Below, piece by piece: positions 34,044 to 47,153 of a stretch of DNA of 64,000 nucleotides. The position numbers were made by a program, and so were the translations under genes. This DNA comes from Madurella fahalii. Its lineage: Eukaryota > Ascomycota > Sordariomycetes > Sordariales. The notes under the pieces are model-generated. The model saw nothing but the letters and a program-made list of their open reading frames with translations. It was not told the DNA's origin and searched no databases. The DNA is taken from assembly GCA_029876055.1 (NCBI GenBank), contig CM056878.1, forward strand, positions 2,108,001 through 2,172,000, written 5' to 3'. Each line of letters starts with the position of its first letter. The first letter of the stretch is position 1.

Positions 34044-34386
34044 GCCCACTTTGTTGCTGGGGTGGGAAGGTTGGGTTGCGGGGCGGGGCGGGGCGGGGCG
34101 GTTTTATTTGCCGTTGGAGGGGAGGTGAAGCGGAGGATAGGATGATACCCCGTTACCAGAAAATAATGTACCCGGAACAGCATACTGATTCGGGGACGGT
34201 ATGGTATGGTACCCTTTGCCTCCGCCTGCGTGGGAGCAAGCAATTATATACAGCGCAGTCGATGGGATATGCAATCCGCAAGTCACTCATTTCCCTCCCG
34301 ATAAACCAGCCGTCACGCCAGCCTGTCAACCCAGCTCACCCCCTCCCCCCAATCCCGACTCTCATGGCCCGCTGCCTATGGGTAAC
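34044..34386. other. convergent 3' region with GC-box repeats
   Basis: This short gap between two converging stops contains four GGGGC units at 34080-34101, listed separately, and a pyrimidine/C-rich patch near 34335-34360. No gene is seen. Confidence 0.5.
34080..34101 (+). repeat. GGGGC tandem repeat, G-quadruplex candidate
   Basis: Four GGGGC units plus GG in a row, about 36 bp after the PRCC-gene stop and thus probably in its 3' UTR. Four G-runs separated by single C bases satisfy the usual quadruplex pattern. Formation or function is not shown. Confidence 0.8.
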
Positions 34387-36351
34387 TCAGCACATCTCAA
34401 CCTTGGCAACCCGCCCGATCAACCCGCCAGGCCCGCCCATCAAAAAACCCCACTCGCCTCTCGTAATCGGCGAGATGTCGTCATATCCGTGCGGCGTCAT
34501 CGGCCCGACCCTTTCCTCCGCCCTCTCCTCTTCTGCTTCTAATGGCTGTCCACCATCACCACCACCGGGAAGCAGTAACCTCCCATCGATGGAGATGCTG
34601 TTGTGGCCATTGGGTGACCAGTGGAGGTTGGCAAAGGACTGCGTCTTGATTGCGCTGTTGGGACGCGCTGTTAAGTCCTCTTCTTCTTCCTCCTCCTCCT
34701 TCTCCTCTTCAGGACTTTGGGTCGGTTGTTCTTGGGACTGTTGAGGTTGTCGGGGCTTGGTGGTGGTGGTTGTGGTGGTTTTGTCAAAGGTTGTTTGGAG
34801 TTTGAGAGCGAGGGTGCGGCCTGGCGGTGGGGCGCGTAGTTTCTGGGCTGTCTGCCCGGCCTCAGCCTGCTGCTGCTGCTGCTGCTGCTGGAAACGGATA
34901 GGGGATTTTGGCGGCGGCGGTGGCGGCGGAGGTGATGGTGAGGGAGAAGGGGGGAGGATGACAGTGGTAACTGCGGCTGGGTGGCAGCGCAGAGGGTTGA
35001 TCGCGCTCATGGAGACGTGGCGGTACCAGGCTTCAATGGCTGCGAGGTCGTCGGATTGCTCTTGCTCATCCGCGTCGAAGTCGGTGGTGGAGAGGAGGAT
35101 CTCCTTGTCGGTCCACGGGCTGTCGTGGATGGGAGTTTCGGAGCGCGGTTGTGGCGGTTCATGGTATTGTTGCTGCCGGCTGTCTAGAATGGCCATGGCC
35201 ATCCTCTTTGCAGGTTGCCCAGACCCCAGGTTGCTGCCATCGGGAAGCGGCCAGGTGGGAACAGGGTCAATGTCATTCTCTACGCCGCTTTCGCGCTCGA
35301 TCCCTCCGTATGCGCGTTCATACATGCGGCAGACGTCAGCCAAGGCGGCCTCGCTAACGGGGTCGAGCCAGCGGTACGCGGTGAGGAGGGTGCTCTTCCG
35401 TAGTGTGCGCCGGCAGTTGGCGAGGAATAAGCGGCGTAGTTCGTCGACAGCATCTTCAAGACTGCCGAGGGCCTGGCTGCGCGAGTAGGCTTGTAGAGCT
35501 GTGCGGAAAGTGTATAGGTGGTCGAGTGAGAGGAGGGTGAGATGATCTGATGAGAAGAGCGCTTCGTTCTGCGTTGTCGACTTCCACACCAGATCGACAG
35601 GCAGGCCGAGAGTAGACGGAGATACGGGTTGGGGGAGCCAGACAGGGCTGTTGCCAGGGGTTAGCATTCGTACACTGAATGTGCCGGCAATCACGGGAGC
35701 TTACTCCAGCTTGAACTTCTTCACTGCCTTGTCGAGTGTTTGGGAGAGCGTCTTCTCCTCGCGCGGGCTCAACGGGTGGGCGTAGACGAGCTTGATGCCA
35801 AACTGGCTGGCCCCTGATGCTGCGCTGGCGCTGTCTGCTCCTGACATCGAGGACATGACGGAAAATGGCGTGGCTGGCGTTATCGGAGCACTCCCGTATG
35901 TTGCCGGGCTGCCTGGCCACCGTCGATGGCTGAAGGTCGAGTCGGAAGTCGATACTGAAGAGGCGGTGGAGGGAGTCGAGACCTCGCTGAAAGCGGGGGA
36001 TGCAGTGCCACTGCGGTAGTGGTCGAGGTGGACGTGGAGTATCCTTTCTAGTATTTGGCCTTCCCCTGAATTGCTCGGCCGGATGAGTTGTTTTAGAGCG
36101 TCTATCCTGGAGGCGACTGAGATGGGTGGTGATGCGGCACTGGATGTGGGAGAAAGGGTGGGCAAGGCAGGCAGCTGGTACGCCTGGCGGACAACGAGCA
36201 GAGTGATATGAGCCGCTCTCTTTCCCAACTTTTTAGACGCGTACTCGAGAGCCTCGCTAACTCTGCTGGGAAGGAGGTGGCCGTCGGCAACAGAAGGGCC
36301 GGCCTCAAGCGGCGAAGAGATGCGTCGCCTAAGACACGGAGCGGAAGCCAT
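34387..36351 (-). CDS. uncharacterised conserved fungal protein (DUF7582-like)
   Basis: Two exons (36351-35705, 35647-34387) joined over a 57-nt intron (GTAAGC donor, GCTAACC branch point) give 635 residues. The N-terminal half carries the conserved blocks SEALEYASKKLGKRAAHITL and LVYAHPLSPREEKTL; the join leads into PVWLPQPVSPSTL, then LFSSDHLTLLSLDHLYTFR and EDAVDELRRLFLANCRR. I recognise these as a family of filamentous-fungal proteins without known function, which I recall as DUF7582. The C-terminal third is low complexity: a Pro run, an 8-residue Gln run (CTG repeats near 34868-34891), a Thr run and an acidic Glu run. It ends with GEWGFLMGG. No signal peptide or membrane segment is evident. 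Neighbours give no clue to function. Confidence 0.78.
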
Positions 36352-38703
36352 GCTGACGGCTTCGATGGATGGTATCGCCCTGGGGCAGAGAGAGAAAAAA
36401 AAAAAAAAAGGAATTACTGGTCCCCCCAAGTGATAATAAACCACAGTGATTATCTCAACAACTCGATGCCCCCTTACAACCAACAGGTGTGGCGGAGAAG
36501 ATGGGACAATCTCGGTTGGCGGCCTTGTGGCTGAAGAACCTAGAACCCCAAACACGATCCTTCAAGAGTGGAAACGAGGGCCAACATGCCGAATTTAAGA
36601 GATCTCCTGCACAGCATCTGGCAGTTCGCATCTGAATGGACGTTTCAAGACCCGATCTGGAAAGGCAGCGTGGAATCCAAACAAAGAAACGAAACAGCGG
36701 GGATAGAGACGGTAATGAAAAAAGGGTGGGTGGTTGATGCTGCTAGGCCAGAACGGGGTCGAATAAAAAAAGATTGGGCGGCTACGAGCCGTGATGACCA
36801 GCAGCAAGAATAAGAGTTTGGGAGATGAAGAGGTGAAACAAACACGACTGATGGGACGAATCTCAGTTGAACCGCGTTTCATGTCGTTGCACACGGCATT
36901 GCCCGCTGGGACGGGTCACTCGAATGATTAAATATATTCTGCTTCATCTCTTGTTGGCGTGTACCCGGTGTGAGCAGATGCAGCTCATGCATGTCGGACA
37001 TGGGGGGGGGTGTTATTGAATGCTGGCCGAAGCGCTCTGCAGCTGCTGTGTGATGTGGTGATGGGCCCGGAAGACGTGTCTGCCGCGCTAGCGAGAGCAA
37101 CCTGACCTCATCAATGGACGAGGCCAAGACTGCCGGCGCAGCCTTCCATTCCATCCTGGACTCGCTGTACCTCGACATAAGCTGGGGATTTTGCTACGAT
37201 TACCGTATCAATGTGCCCCAATCGGTAACGAAAGAAAAATAGAGAAGAGTTGAAAGGAATCCATTGATTGAGTTTGATACAATCATGTCTCTCCAAATCC
37301 GCCTCGCCAGCAGATCCCGTTGCCGACCTATACGTACCCACCCAACCAAACCATCGGGCTTGGGGCCCCCAAAACGAAACGAGAAAGAAGAAGAAGAATA
37401 AGAAACAACAACCTCGGCAAAAGCACGAGCACGCGCACGCACAACTAACGAACGCCCCATCCCGCTCCCTCATACGCCCAGTGGCCGCCGCGTGGTGATG
37501 CGGACAAGTGCGAAGGAGCACTACAAGCCAGGGATCTCGGCGGCTAACACGCACCTTTGTGCCGTTTAGGTTAATTACCCCGCAGTTCGCGCAGGCCCCA
37601 CCGGGGTCCGGCTGGAGGGTCCCATCCCGAAAATAGCGCCAAAGCCAAGCTTTGCCCTGGGCGTCTTGCTTCAACCGGTGCGGATGTCCCGCATCGCCAA
37701 TCCAACCAATCGCCGGTCCGGGCGTCTAAACTGTCGCTGGCGAGAGGCCAACCACAACGCCAAACAGCCCCGTCGAGATGGATGCCTGTGGTTGACCTAT
37801 TTTTACCATTGTGGTATCCTGGATCCAGTCCCCATGGAACCCCGGCATTCCATAGCTCATGATTGGCGGTCGAGTGGCAGCGTTTAGTTTGAGACTCAGA
37901 TTCTCCATTCTCTGGAGTGACACATCAGATATCAGAAAAACACGACACAAAGACTGTGTTTGTAATTACGGTGTGGTTCGTTGCAGGCCAACCCATCACC
38001 ACCTACGGGATACGTTGCTGCCCACAGATTAGCAACTACCATTCCATTGCTATTTTGCTACCTAGGCTGCCTTGCTAGACTTCAGAGTCCCAAGTGCTGT
38101 AGACTCCATACCCGTGGAAAGGAGGAGAAGAAAGGAAATGGCCCATAAGAGAATGAAAAACAAACCAAAGCCAAGAGCAAAAATAAAGCCCGGTCAATCC
38201 GACCAGCCGTCCTCGTCACCGCCAGCAGCTGGCCGTCTATGGAGGTCCCCCATGATGCAAATTACTCAATCTAACGACACAGTGACCGATCCGACCCCCC
38301 AACCTCCCCAACCCCCCCACCACCCAAAAAGACCCATTCCTCTATCCGTCCAGAACTTCACCCCCGTGTGCAGAGGAGAAGCCTTGCTCCCAGGTGGGAA
38401 AGGAAAAAAAAAAAATGACCAATGACCAATGACCCATGCCTAGTGTCGACCCCATGCCGATCCATGTTTTTTCCCCGAGACGCCGCCCGCTCCCAGGACA
38501 ATGCTGAATTTGTTGTTTGTGCTATTATTGGTGGCATGCACCTCGAAAAAAACCCTCCACCCAATGACCGGCTCCTTTTTGGCGGTAGTCGTGGTCTCAT
38601 GGCCTCGTGATGCCCAACGGGCGGAATGGAAAGGTGGTCGTAAGAAGCCGGAACCGTGAGCGATCCGACGCGGTGAACTCGTAATAGTACCCCTTCCGCT
38701 TCA
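36352..38703. other. 2.35-kb intergenic region
   Basis: Upstream of the DUF7582-like gene and downstream of the giant DUB gene, which both lie on minus. Contains an A-run near 36395-36410, a C-rich patch near 38296-38325 and an A-run near 38403-38414. The open frames, for example 37674-37111 on minus, show no family motif. No gene or RNA is supported. Confidence 0.4.
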
Positions 38704-41700
38704 CTACATGTCTCCCTGCTGTTCGCCCGTCGCAAGCTCTCCAAAGTTGTCCAACTGGCCAGAGCACACCGACGAGTTCTCCCAGTCTGCAAAGCCGTGG
38801 TCTGGTATCAGCCAGCCGTGTTGCTGGACGCGATGCTCTCAGAGTCGCTGTAATACATACCAGAGCCGTCCTCCTCCAGCTCGTCAACGACCATGAGTCG
38901 GGTCAGTGACTCGAAGACGCCTGTCTCACTGTTAGCCTCACCTTCTCCTAGAGTTTTTGCAAGGCAAAGCGAAAGGCTCACCCTGGCTCAGCTGAACAAA
39001 ACTCTGTCCCTCGTCATCGTCGTCAAAATACTTGCTGCACTGCTTGATCACCCGCTGCAAGCCGCTGACGAGGCGCTCCGTCACCTCGACGTTCCGGACC
39101 ACATAATTATCGCGCAAGTACCAGAGACATCTCGTTCCCAGTGCCCTGGCCGTGCTCTTAATCTTCTCAGCCAGTTCCGCTACTTGTTCCGAGTCTTCGC
39201 CACCCGGCAGCCGGAAAGCGCGGTGCTGGAAAATCTTTTTTTGCAAGAACACCTCGGCCTCCTCGCATACTGCTGGGTCAAAATATCCCAAAATGCTGGG
39301 CGCCCAGTCGGGCACATGGTCGAGCGAGCTCATAACAATCGCATGCGCTGTCTCGCCCGACCGCTCTCGGGGCCCATCGAACGTCTCCCGCAAGAAGTCT
39401 AGGAATGCCTTGCCCTCCGAATTCTGGAGCGATACGCACTGCTGCGATACATGCCTAATTAGGTCGTTGATTAGTTGTGCCTGGCTTGCCACGCGGCAGA
39501 AGACGGCACCAGCCACGCGGAGGTAGGGCGTGACGTTGTACTGAGTTATTTGCCCGCTAATCCCGTGCCGGAGAGTACGGTAGACCCCGTCCTCGAGTTG
39601 CTGACTCTGCGTTATCAGATTTCCGATGACCGAATACGTCGCCGCTGGGTTCTGACCGATGGATATCAGTCGGTCGAAGAAAATGTTCACGGGAGCTGTG
39701 CGGCAGAACATGTGGAGGATCTCGGCCTCACTTCTCGTAATCTCAAAAGGCTGGTCCAGGTCAGTTTGGAGCTTCACGCGCTCCCTAGCGTTGGCGGCTC
39801 CTTTAATACTTCCCGCCTCGGTGTAGGTCAACCGAATGTTTCCAAGCAAGAAATCCAAGAGCGCAATGATGGTTTCGTACGAAGGAGGCCGGGCTGCCGG
39901 CCTTCTCGAGACCATCGCCAGCATCTTCGCAAACTGCGGAGTCAGCATTGGCTCCGAGTTCGCGTCCGCCCACACGATCGAGAGCAGCCATTTGAGGAAG
40001 AACGGCTGTGAAAGGAACGCCGCAAGCTCATGGCGTCCCAGTTTGACGAACGACAGCATGAGGTCGAAGACTTCAGGCCACGACCGCAGATTGATTTGGA
40101 AATGCTGCCAGAACTGATCAAATAGGCGGATGACGCCTGCAATGACGCATGCCTGGGGGTCGAATTCGTCCACTTCCTCTTCTTCGTCTCCATCCTGAGG
40201 TGGCACACCGTACTGCACCGGGACTTGCGCTTTGATGACCTGGAGAAGCCGGATCAGAAGGCTGGCTACCCCTTGGCGAACGTCCGCGTCCGTGTTCCTC
40301 TGCACCATCATCCTGAAAGTTTCGGGGTATTGTGTGAAGTAGCCGTACACGGCGAAGCTGCAGCGAACGCATGCCTGACACATGGTTCGGATTCGGTTGA
40401 GGAGGTTGCAAAAGTCTGGGACATCTTTCGTCCTCGACGCAACTTGGTCAAGGTGACTCAAGGCCATACTGAGTGCTTGTGTCTCCATGGCGTGGTTGCG
40501 AGAGCATCCGTTGGGGTTGAAGCTCTTCAGCTGGAAAAGCGCCAAACACACGAGCTGAATCTGGGAGGGATCATAGAGGCAATGCCTCCGAAGAATCCAG
40601 GTATTTTCCGCCTGGATGTACTCTTGCATCCCAGCAGGTATTTCCACCCGAAGCGGAATCGAGCAACCGGATTTCTGGCTCAGTGCCTGGTTCTTGACAA
40701 GAGACGATGACCTCTCGTAGAATAACATGTAAGCGCTGTACTGCTTGTCATATACGGGATTGCTTGGCTGGAAATGGGGCTGGTAATCTGGACCCCCGAA
40801 GCACGAGCTTGCCATCAGAGCAGGGTCCCAGGAGTTGACAATATCGTCGTTGAACTCGACCCATGTTTGTGTCTCGTTGGCTGTCGGCCGCTCGCGGACG
40901 TAAGAATAGTAGTGCCCCGAGTCCGCCGTTCCAGAATGAACAAGGATGCCAACAAGCTCAAAGATATCTTCTGACTTGTCTTTGGCGGGATTGCTCAAGT
41001 GATCAATGGTATAAGGACGCATATCGATCTTGGTAGGGAACGCGAAGTAGTCATTGATCTTGCTCCGGTGTAGGGTCCGCAGGTTGAAGTCGAAGCGCTT
41101 CAAGTGAAAGATGAGGTTGTCCGGTATGTCCTTAAGACAAGCCCTGTTCCTGTAGTCAATGGCAAGCACTTGGCATGGAAGCATTGTCAAAACGAACCTC
41201 TTGACGGCGTCGACATGCCGGTCACAAGTCGAGCATTTGTACTTGTTATCTGCATTCTGTATTAGGTGACCGAGGCACATGCTCCACTCGGGAACGCAGG
41301 CACGCACCTCCTTCCATGATTTCACCGTCGACATAGGCCTGCAGACTCTCTTGCAGCGAGCTCTTCCCCTTGATGTCGCACTGGATAGCTGAGAAAGGCT
41401 CGAGCCTCTCAGAAATGTGCTCGCATTCCTGCGAGCGGACTTGTTGGACCAGTTGGCCGCCGTAAAAGGAACGGAACCGATTTTTCTCATCGCTCGTCAA
41501 GAATTGCCCTTCCCATCGGTCGAAGAGGAGGTTATAAAACTCGTCTACGTCCATCTGGAGGGCTATATCAATCTGCGTGTCATCGTAGGTCTTGATGCTA
41601 GCCACGCACTCTTCGGGGTTGGCGAAACGTCGGATGCTATTCTGCATAAATGCGAACAGCTTCTGGGTCTGGAACAACAAGCCTTGGGCGTGGTCGGGAT

Positions 41701-44700
41701 CCTGGACCGTAGCAGTCAACATGAACTGGCGGAAGTCGACATTCATGAATAGCTGAGCAAAGAGCGAGTTGAAATAGCAAGTATTGGATAGGTTCCGGAG
41801 GCCTAGGTAGCCGCAAGGCGCTCTAATTGCCTTCGCTCTCTCGAACTGCTGAGGAAGCTCGTAATCGTAGAAGTCGCCTAGAATTTATCTAGTAAGCAGT
41901 GGGGCATGCATCACACATCTCGCGCGGTGGCGCTCACCTTCTGAATTTGGATACACCGGCACCAACCTGTCCAAGTCCTCGAGGAGCCACATGAATTGAG
42001 TCGGGTCGTCTTCGACCAAGGAGAAGATGATCTCCAAGAGCAGACCGCGCGTCTCGGGAAACACAATCGGCTCACTGGGCTCAAGTTCCCGCGCCTTGTC
42101 ATCTGGGTCCGGGAAGAGGTGCTTCCAAAATAACTTTCGAGCAACGCCACTGCACAAGTCAGGCGCTACACACCCTAGCACATATGGAGCAGCCACGAAC
42201 CTAGGCGGAAGGATTTCCCGGCGTACTGTCCGACTGCTTCCGCATATCAGGGAATGCAAAAGCCGAATCAGGCTACTCGCGACAAAATCGACATTGTCAG
42301 GCTTCGTCGGATCCTAGAAAGGCACAGTTAGTTAGAGCCTCTGGCAGTAACACCCGGGATCCCAAACCTACTTCAGAGGTGGTATGGCCAAGAAGCAACT
42401 CGAGCCAGTCGTTGGCGAGATCTCGAAGATTGAGGATTCCAGGCTGATCATCTCGCAATGTTTGGAACATCACCAAGCACAAGCTGAGAACTTCTGCCGA
42501 GTTGCTCGGGCTAGCGATTGCTGGCCCGACGAGACGAGAAATCAGCGGCCAAAGGAACTCTCGGAATTTGGAGGTTGTCGGGCAAGAATCCGAGCGGCTG
42601 TTAGGAAAAGAGTTAGAGAAGAACAATATGAACGGTTAACATCGGCAGGGGGCTGTACCTCTCGCCGTCTTTGACCGGACAGCACTTTTGTTCGATGAGC
42701 AGTGCAATACTCTGTCTCACTGCGACTCGCGGCTCCTTGAGCAGAAGATCCCCGAGCAAGCCCGGAACCTCCGGATGGGTGCAAAATGCCGACATGAAGA
42801 CATCGCTCATGGAGCAGGACTCAAAGATGCTTTGGAGACAGAGCGGTACATGCTTGGTCGCGCTCTCCACTGTGTCCGCGGACAGGGCCACTGACAGGAT
42901 AGCCAGGAGACGGTCCAACAAGGGCGCATCGAGGAGCTGCGCCGTTGAGGCGGGAAGCTCGGGATCTAAGGGTTCCAGTGTGAGTGAAAATGGAGTGATG
43001 TCCAATGACTTGAATAGGATGGCGGTACCTTTGAGCAGAGAAACTAATAACTCCACTAGAGCGGAAGCCAGCTCGATTTGCAACTCGTGGCTTGGGCATT
43101 GAGCCGCGACCTGGGGATCCGACACTGCGGGGACGACGAGGGACATGGCTCGAACCAAAGAGGCTGCGCGCTGACTAGGCCACCAGTCCGCCTCATCATC
43201 TTGCTTATCGACCACGGAAATAGTCGATGTCCGACGCTGGGAATCGAGATACTCGTGAAGCGCATGCACTGCGTAGAGTGACTTGAACGGCTGGCCCAGT
43301 GGGAAAGTTTCCAGGTAGGACAACGATGGGCTGTCAATCGATTCGAGGACACCCTCATCGGCAGGCAGTTTTACCAAAAAGCTGTAAATCTGTGAATGTC
43401 AGACAGTCAGCTACACCGATTCCACACCGTGATTAATGGGTCGCTTCCTTACCTCACGAGCCAGTTTCTCCTCCATGGAGAGAAATTCCCACAGCTCTTG
43501 AAAACGGCTGAGGATTTCAATCTCCACTGGGGACGCTCCTAGTCGGACCCTTGGAGAGATTGGCGCTTGAGGCTCCCGTTTGACAAGGATGATGCCGTTG
43601 TGGATTTTGAGATCCTCCAGAGACCTGCATATCTCTCGTTCGCGTGGGACAAAGGGCCGTCCGCGGTAGTATATCTGATAACTCTCAAAACCGGTGACTT
43701 CCCGCAGACTTGCAAGGAGCGATGCTGCCGTGTTGCGCTTCCCGATGTTCAGCGGCATAACCGTTGTCTGCGTGTCGCCGTCGAACGATTGATACTTGAG
43801 CTCAGCGGACTCTCCCTCAACGCCCTTTGGAGACTCTAGGATGAGAGATCTCATGTCGGGCGCAGAGAACTCCGGCTTGGCTTGATGCAGCTTGTGGAAC
43901 TCACTCAAGACTGCCAGGGAGCGGATGAACAAGAGTTCCTGCTCCTGAACTTGTTGATCCGTAGCGACTATCACCATAGAGTCGTCATCGCCGCTGGTGG
44001 TGCCGTCAGCAAAGGCCTTTAGCTTTGCCGCCGCCGAAGAGAGCTGCCGGAGGCATCGGCTCACAAGGGCAAGATGTACCTTCCGTGCCCGGTAATGAGG
44101 AAACGACTGGATAGATCGGCTCTCAATATAGATGTCCCTAACCAGAGTCTGGATTGCCCGCTGCTCGATAGAACCGTTTGGTGCGGTCAGGATCATCCGC
44201 CAGAGCAGCTCGATTCCGGGATGATTTGCGCTATCATCATCGTCGAGGACAATACTTGTCGGATCGTTGACGACGGGCAAAACTCCTTCGCGGACAAAAT
44301 CAAGAGCGCCCTGACAGAAGAGCTCAGGGTTCAAAGCCGGAAGATACTCAGAAAAGCATGTGGATGTGAAGGAATTTCCGCCCTGGCTCCGCTTCATGAT
44401 CGTGTTCAGGAGCTGCCACGCAACGTCCCTGTCCTCTTGACACGCCGCTTTCGGGCCCACGAGGAGATCCCAGAGCTTCAAACCAAGAGATTTGGTGATG
44501 GATGACGATTCTTGGAATATCAGCGACAAGAGGAGATCCTTGCGTGGCGCGTTTTGGGGCCCGCTGATGACGGCCGGGAACCCGGCTGCCCTCGCCGCTG
44601 GGATTGCAGCTTCGAGTTCTCCAACCAGGAGCCTCACCAGGCCATGCTCGGAGGCTAAACCATGCAAATCTCGAGAATTGTAGCGGGTTACCACTTTAAG

Positions 44701-47153
44701 CACCCAGAGACTCCCTATTGTGGACGGAGATCGCTGCGCGATATCGCTGAGGCAGACTGAATAAATCTTCCACCGGCCCTCCTCGTCAAGCCCGTGGCTC
44801 AGGATGCTGTCGAGCTTTTGTATCGCGAACTGCTGAACATCAGGATACGCGACCGGGAACTCCGAGCCAAAGCTCGAGGACTGGCGGATGAGGCGTATGC
44901 AAAGGTCAAACGGTGCGGAGTCGGTGAGAAGGCTGTCGCCGTTTTTGGCGAGGAGTTGCTTGAATACCTGGTCGCAGAATTCTCGCATGGTCAACCCAAA
45001 TACCTCGACAGGCACTGTGTTGAGTTTCTCGCAGAAATACATCAAGGCCTCCTTGGGGAAGAGATTCGTAATGCGGCTAACCATTCGAATCAGTGCGTCC
45101 GACACGCGGGGATCCTGGGTCGAGGTGACGGTCTGCCACATAGCGTCTGTGTGCTCTTTAGAGTAAGTGCCCGAGACCACCAGAAACCCGACAATGTTAC
45201 CACTCTCAAGCGTGATCTCTGGGTGGCACGTCGGACCAAGGATGTAGTTGACCAGTCCTGCTTCAAGGAGGAAGTCCGCAAGGTAGCTCAAGAAGGCGAT
45301 CGTTGGCTCTTCACCGAGAGACTCGTTGCACTTGCGGTAGACGTTGACGAGATCGGCGCACATGGTCGTCACGGCCATGACTCGGAGTTGCATCTGTCCG
45401 GACCTGATGAGCTTGGCAAACTTGGTGAATTTCCAGTGGTAGGCCATAGCCTCGGGCACATGGTGCGGAGCAATGGGCGGGTGCGCTCGGCGATGGTCTT
45501 CGATGATATCCGAAGGGACGACGCCGTTGGTGGCCAGACACGTTTGATATATCTCGGTCAGCGAGGAAAGGAGGTTCGTGGCGCTGTCCAGGGAGAGGTG
45601 GTTGAGATTCCTATCGACAATGTCCGACACCGTTGCGGACATGGGCTTAAACAAGGCATACCCGCGGATAATGTTTTGCCTGGCAACCTCGGCAATGTGT
45701 TGGCTATGACTGTGTGCCCTGCGGAAGCTCTGCTGCACAATGTTTGACGCGAGTACGCATAGGCTCCCAAGATGATCCGTGAGCCTCGGGAATTGGGGTA
45801 TGAGCTCGCGCTCAATCAAGGCAAGCTGCTTGATGCATGCGAGGGAGCCTCCCTGGACAGTTGTGCAGTTCTGGAAAATCTCTAGAATCTCTGCCACTTC
45901 GGCGGCATAGCTCCAATCGTCGTCCCCGTTGTTCGGTTGCGACGAGTGCCAATTCACCTCGTCTCGGCGGACGAGTGCACCGAGTGCCTGAGCATAGGGC
46001 GGTGATGCAAGATTTGGGAGATGGCCTTGCTCAGGCAAGGCTGCGTTCCGTAGGGCCCTGAGGTCAAGCTCGACAAAGAATGCAGTCAGCTTGGCAAAGG
46101 ACCTGTAAAATGTAAAAATCTCTTGCCGGAGATCCCGCAGCCGGGGATAAGGGATCCTGGCGCCAAATAAAGTCAGCCTCTTCACCAGTCTAGGCCGCGC
46201 TGCTGGACTCACCTTCGATTGACCATGGAGAGAACCAATTCGGGAACGTGCTGCCATATTTCCCGGTGTGTATAATACGACTCGGCTGCTGCACGAGGCG
46301 GAACGGATTTGAGGTAGACTAGATAGTTCTCTATCCAATCGGCAAAGTGACGGGAGACTTGGTCGTCTACGGCATGTCAGCGTGTGAGCTCCCCGACTGA
46401 GCATTTGAAGGAAAGGGGGGAGGGGGGGGGGGGGGGAGGGAGCGGCTTACGGGTCGTGAAGTACTGTGTTAACCTAATAACAGTATCCAGATATGTCTCG
46501 GTAGCATCGTGAAAAGGGACGGCGGCCGACGGGTCACGGACCCGGGTCCGTCCAGGCCCGTCTAATATGGTGAAAGGGGCATCGACGTCAGCCTCGTCAT
46601 CGGTAACGACCTCGAGGGGTGGACTGCCGCTATCCGGCGTCGATGACAGGGGCGTGTCCATTGCCACATTTTTCAGCGACATGGCGGCCTCTGATTCCTC
46701 CACACTGATCCTGACAGCCTCGGTCGGGGATGAGGCGGGCGGCGTGACACTCTTGACCGAGGGAGACGGAGGCGACGAGACGATGGCCTCGAGGGTTCGC
46801 GATGGGGTCCGCAATGGGGTCCGCACATTTATCGTGACGCGGCTGGAGCGCGGTCCTGACGCCGGCTCGGGCTCGATATGCTGTCGTTCAGGCGTGGTGG
46901 GGATGGCAGGCTCCGGGTCGATCTTCATGGCGGAGTCGCTCCTCGGCTCCGGGGCTGACTTGGCCGCGACGGGCGAGCTCGGGGAAGAATTGAGCGTCTC
47001 GACCGACCGGCTCCGGGAAGCGCTGGCCAGAGACGTGCGACGACGCTTCCTGGCCAAGACGTCGTCGTCGTCGAAAGGATTAGGGCGGGTTGAGCAAGGC
47101 TCAGAGGAGACAGCACGTTCTCTCGACGGGTCGGCTATTGAAGCTTGAGCCAT
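38704..47153 (-). CDS. giant ubiquitin-specific protease, USP9X/FAF-like
   Basis: Cysteine protease that removes ubiquitin from substrates. Eleven exons were joined by hand: 47153-46451, 46366-46213, 46156-43453, 43389-42659, 42597-42372, 42313-42201, 42149-41938, 41877-41308, 41249-38982, 38920-38861, 38786-38704. All ten introns are 51-84 nt with GT-AG ends; the total is exactly 2608 codons (2607 residues). The N-terminus is disordered and acidic with KRRR, followed by a long alpha-helical region resembling the armadillo-like arms of USP9X/USP34. A ubiquitin-like fold lies near residues 1085-1150 (SYQIYYRGRPF). Catalytic Cys1648 is in GYLGLRNLSNTCYFN, a QMDVDEFYNLLFDRW box follows, and His1917 is in SGTADSGHYYSYV with FNDD nearby. 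CSTC (Cys1810/1813) could be half of a zinc site. All catalytic residues are present, so it should be active; substrates are unknown. Confidence 0.92.
46422..46441. repeat. C-run polypyrimidine tract in DUB intron 1
   Basis: Read in the gene's direction this is a C-rich run directly after the intron 1 donor. It makes the intron (84 nt) the longest of the ten and could be length-variable. Confidence 0.7.

Noticed and set aside
34757..35488. 243-codon frame opposite the DUF7582-like gene
   Set aside because: It is the complement of the low-complexity exon of that gene (Cys, Gly and Ser runs mirror Gln, Pro and Glu runs).
44794..45747. 317-codon frame opposite the giant DUB
   Set aside because: It lies fully inside exon 3 on the other strand and shows no family motif.
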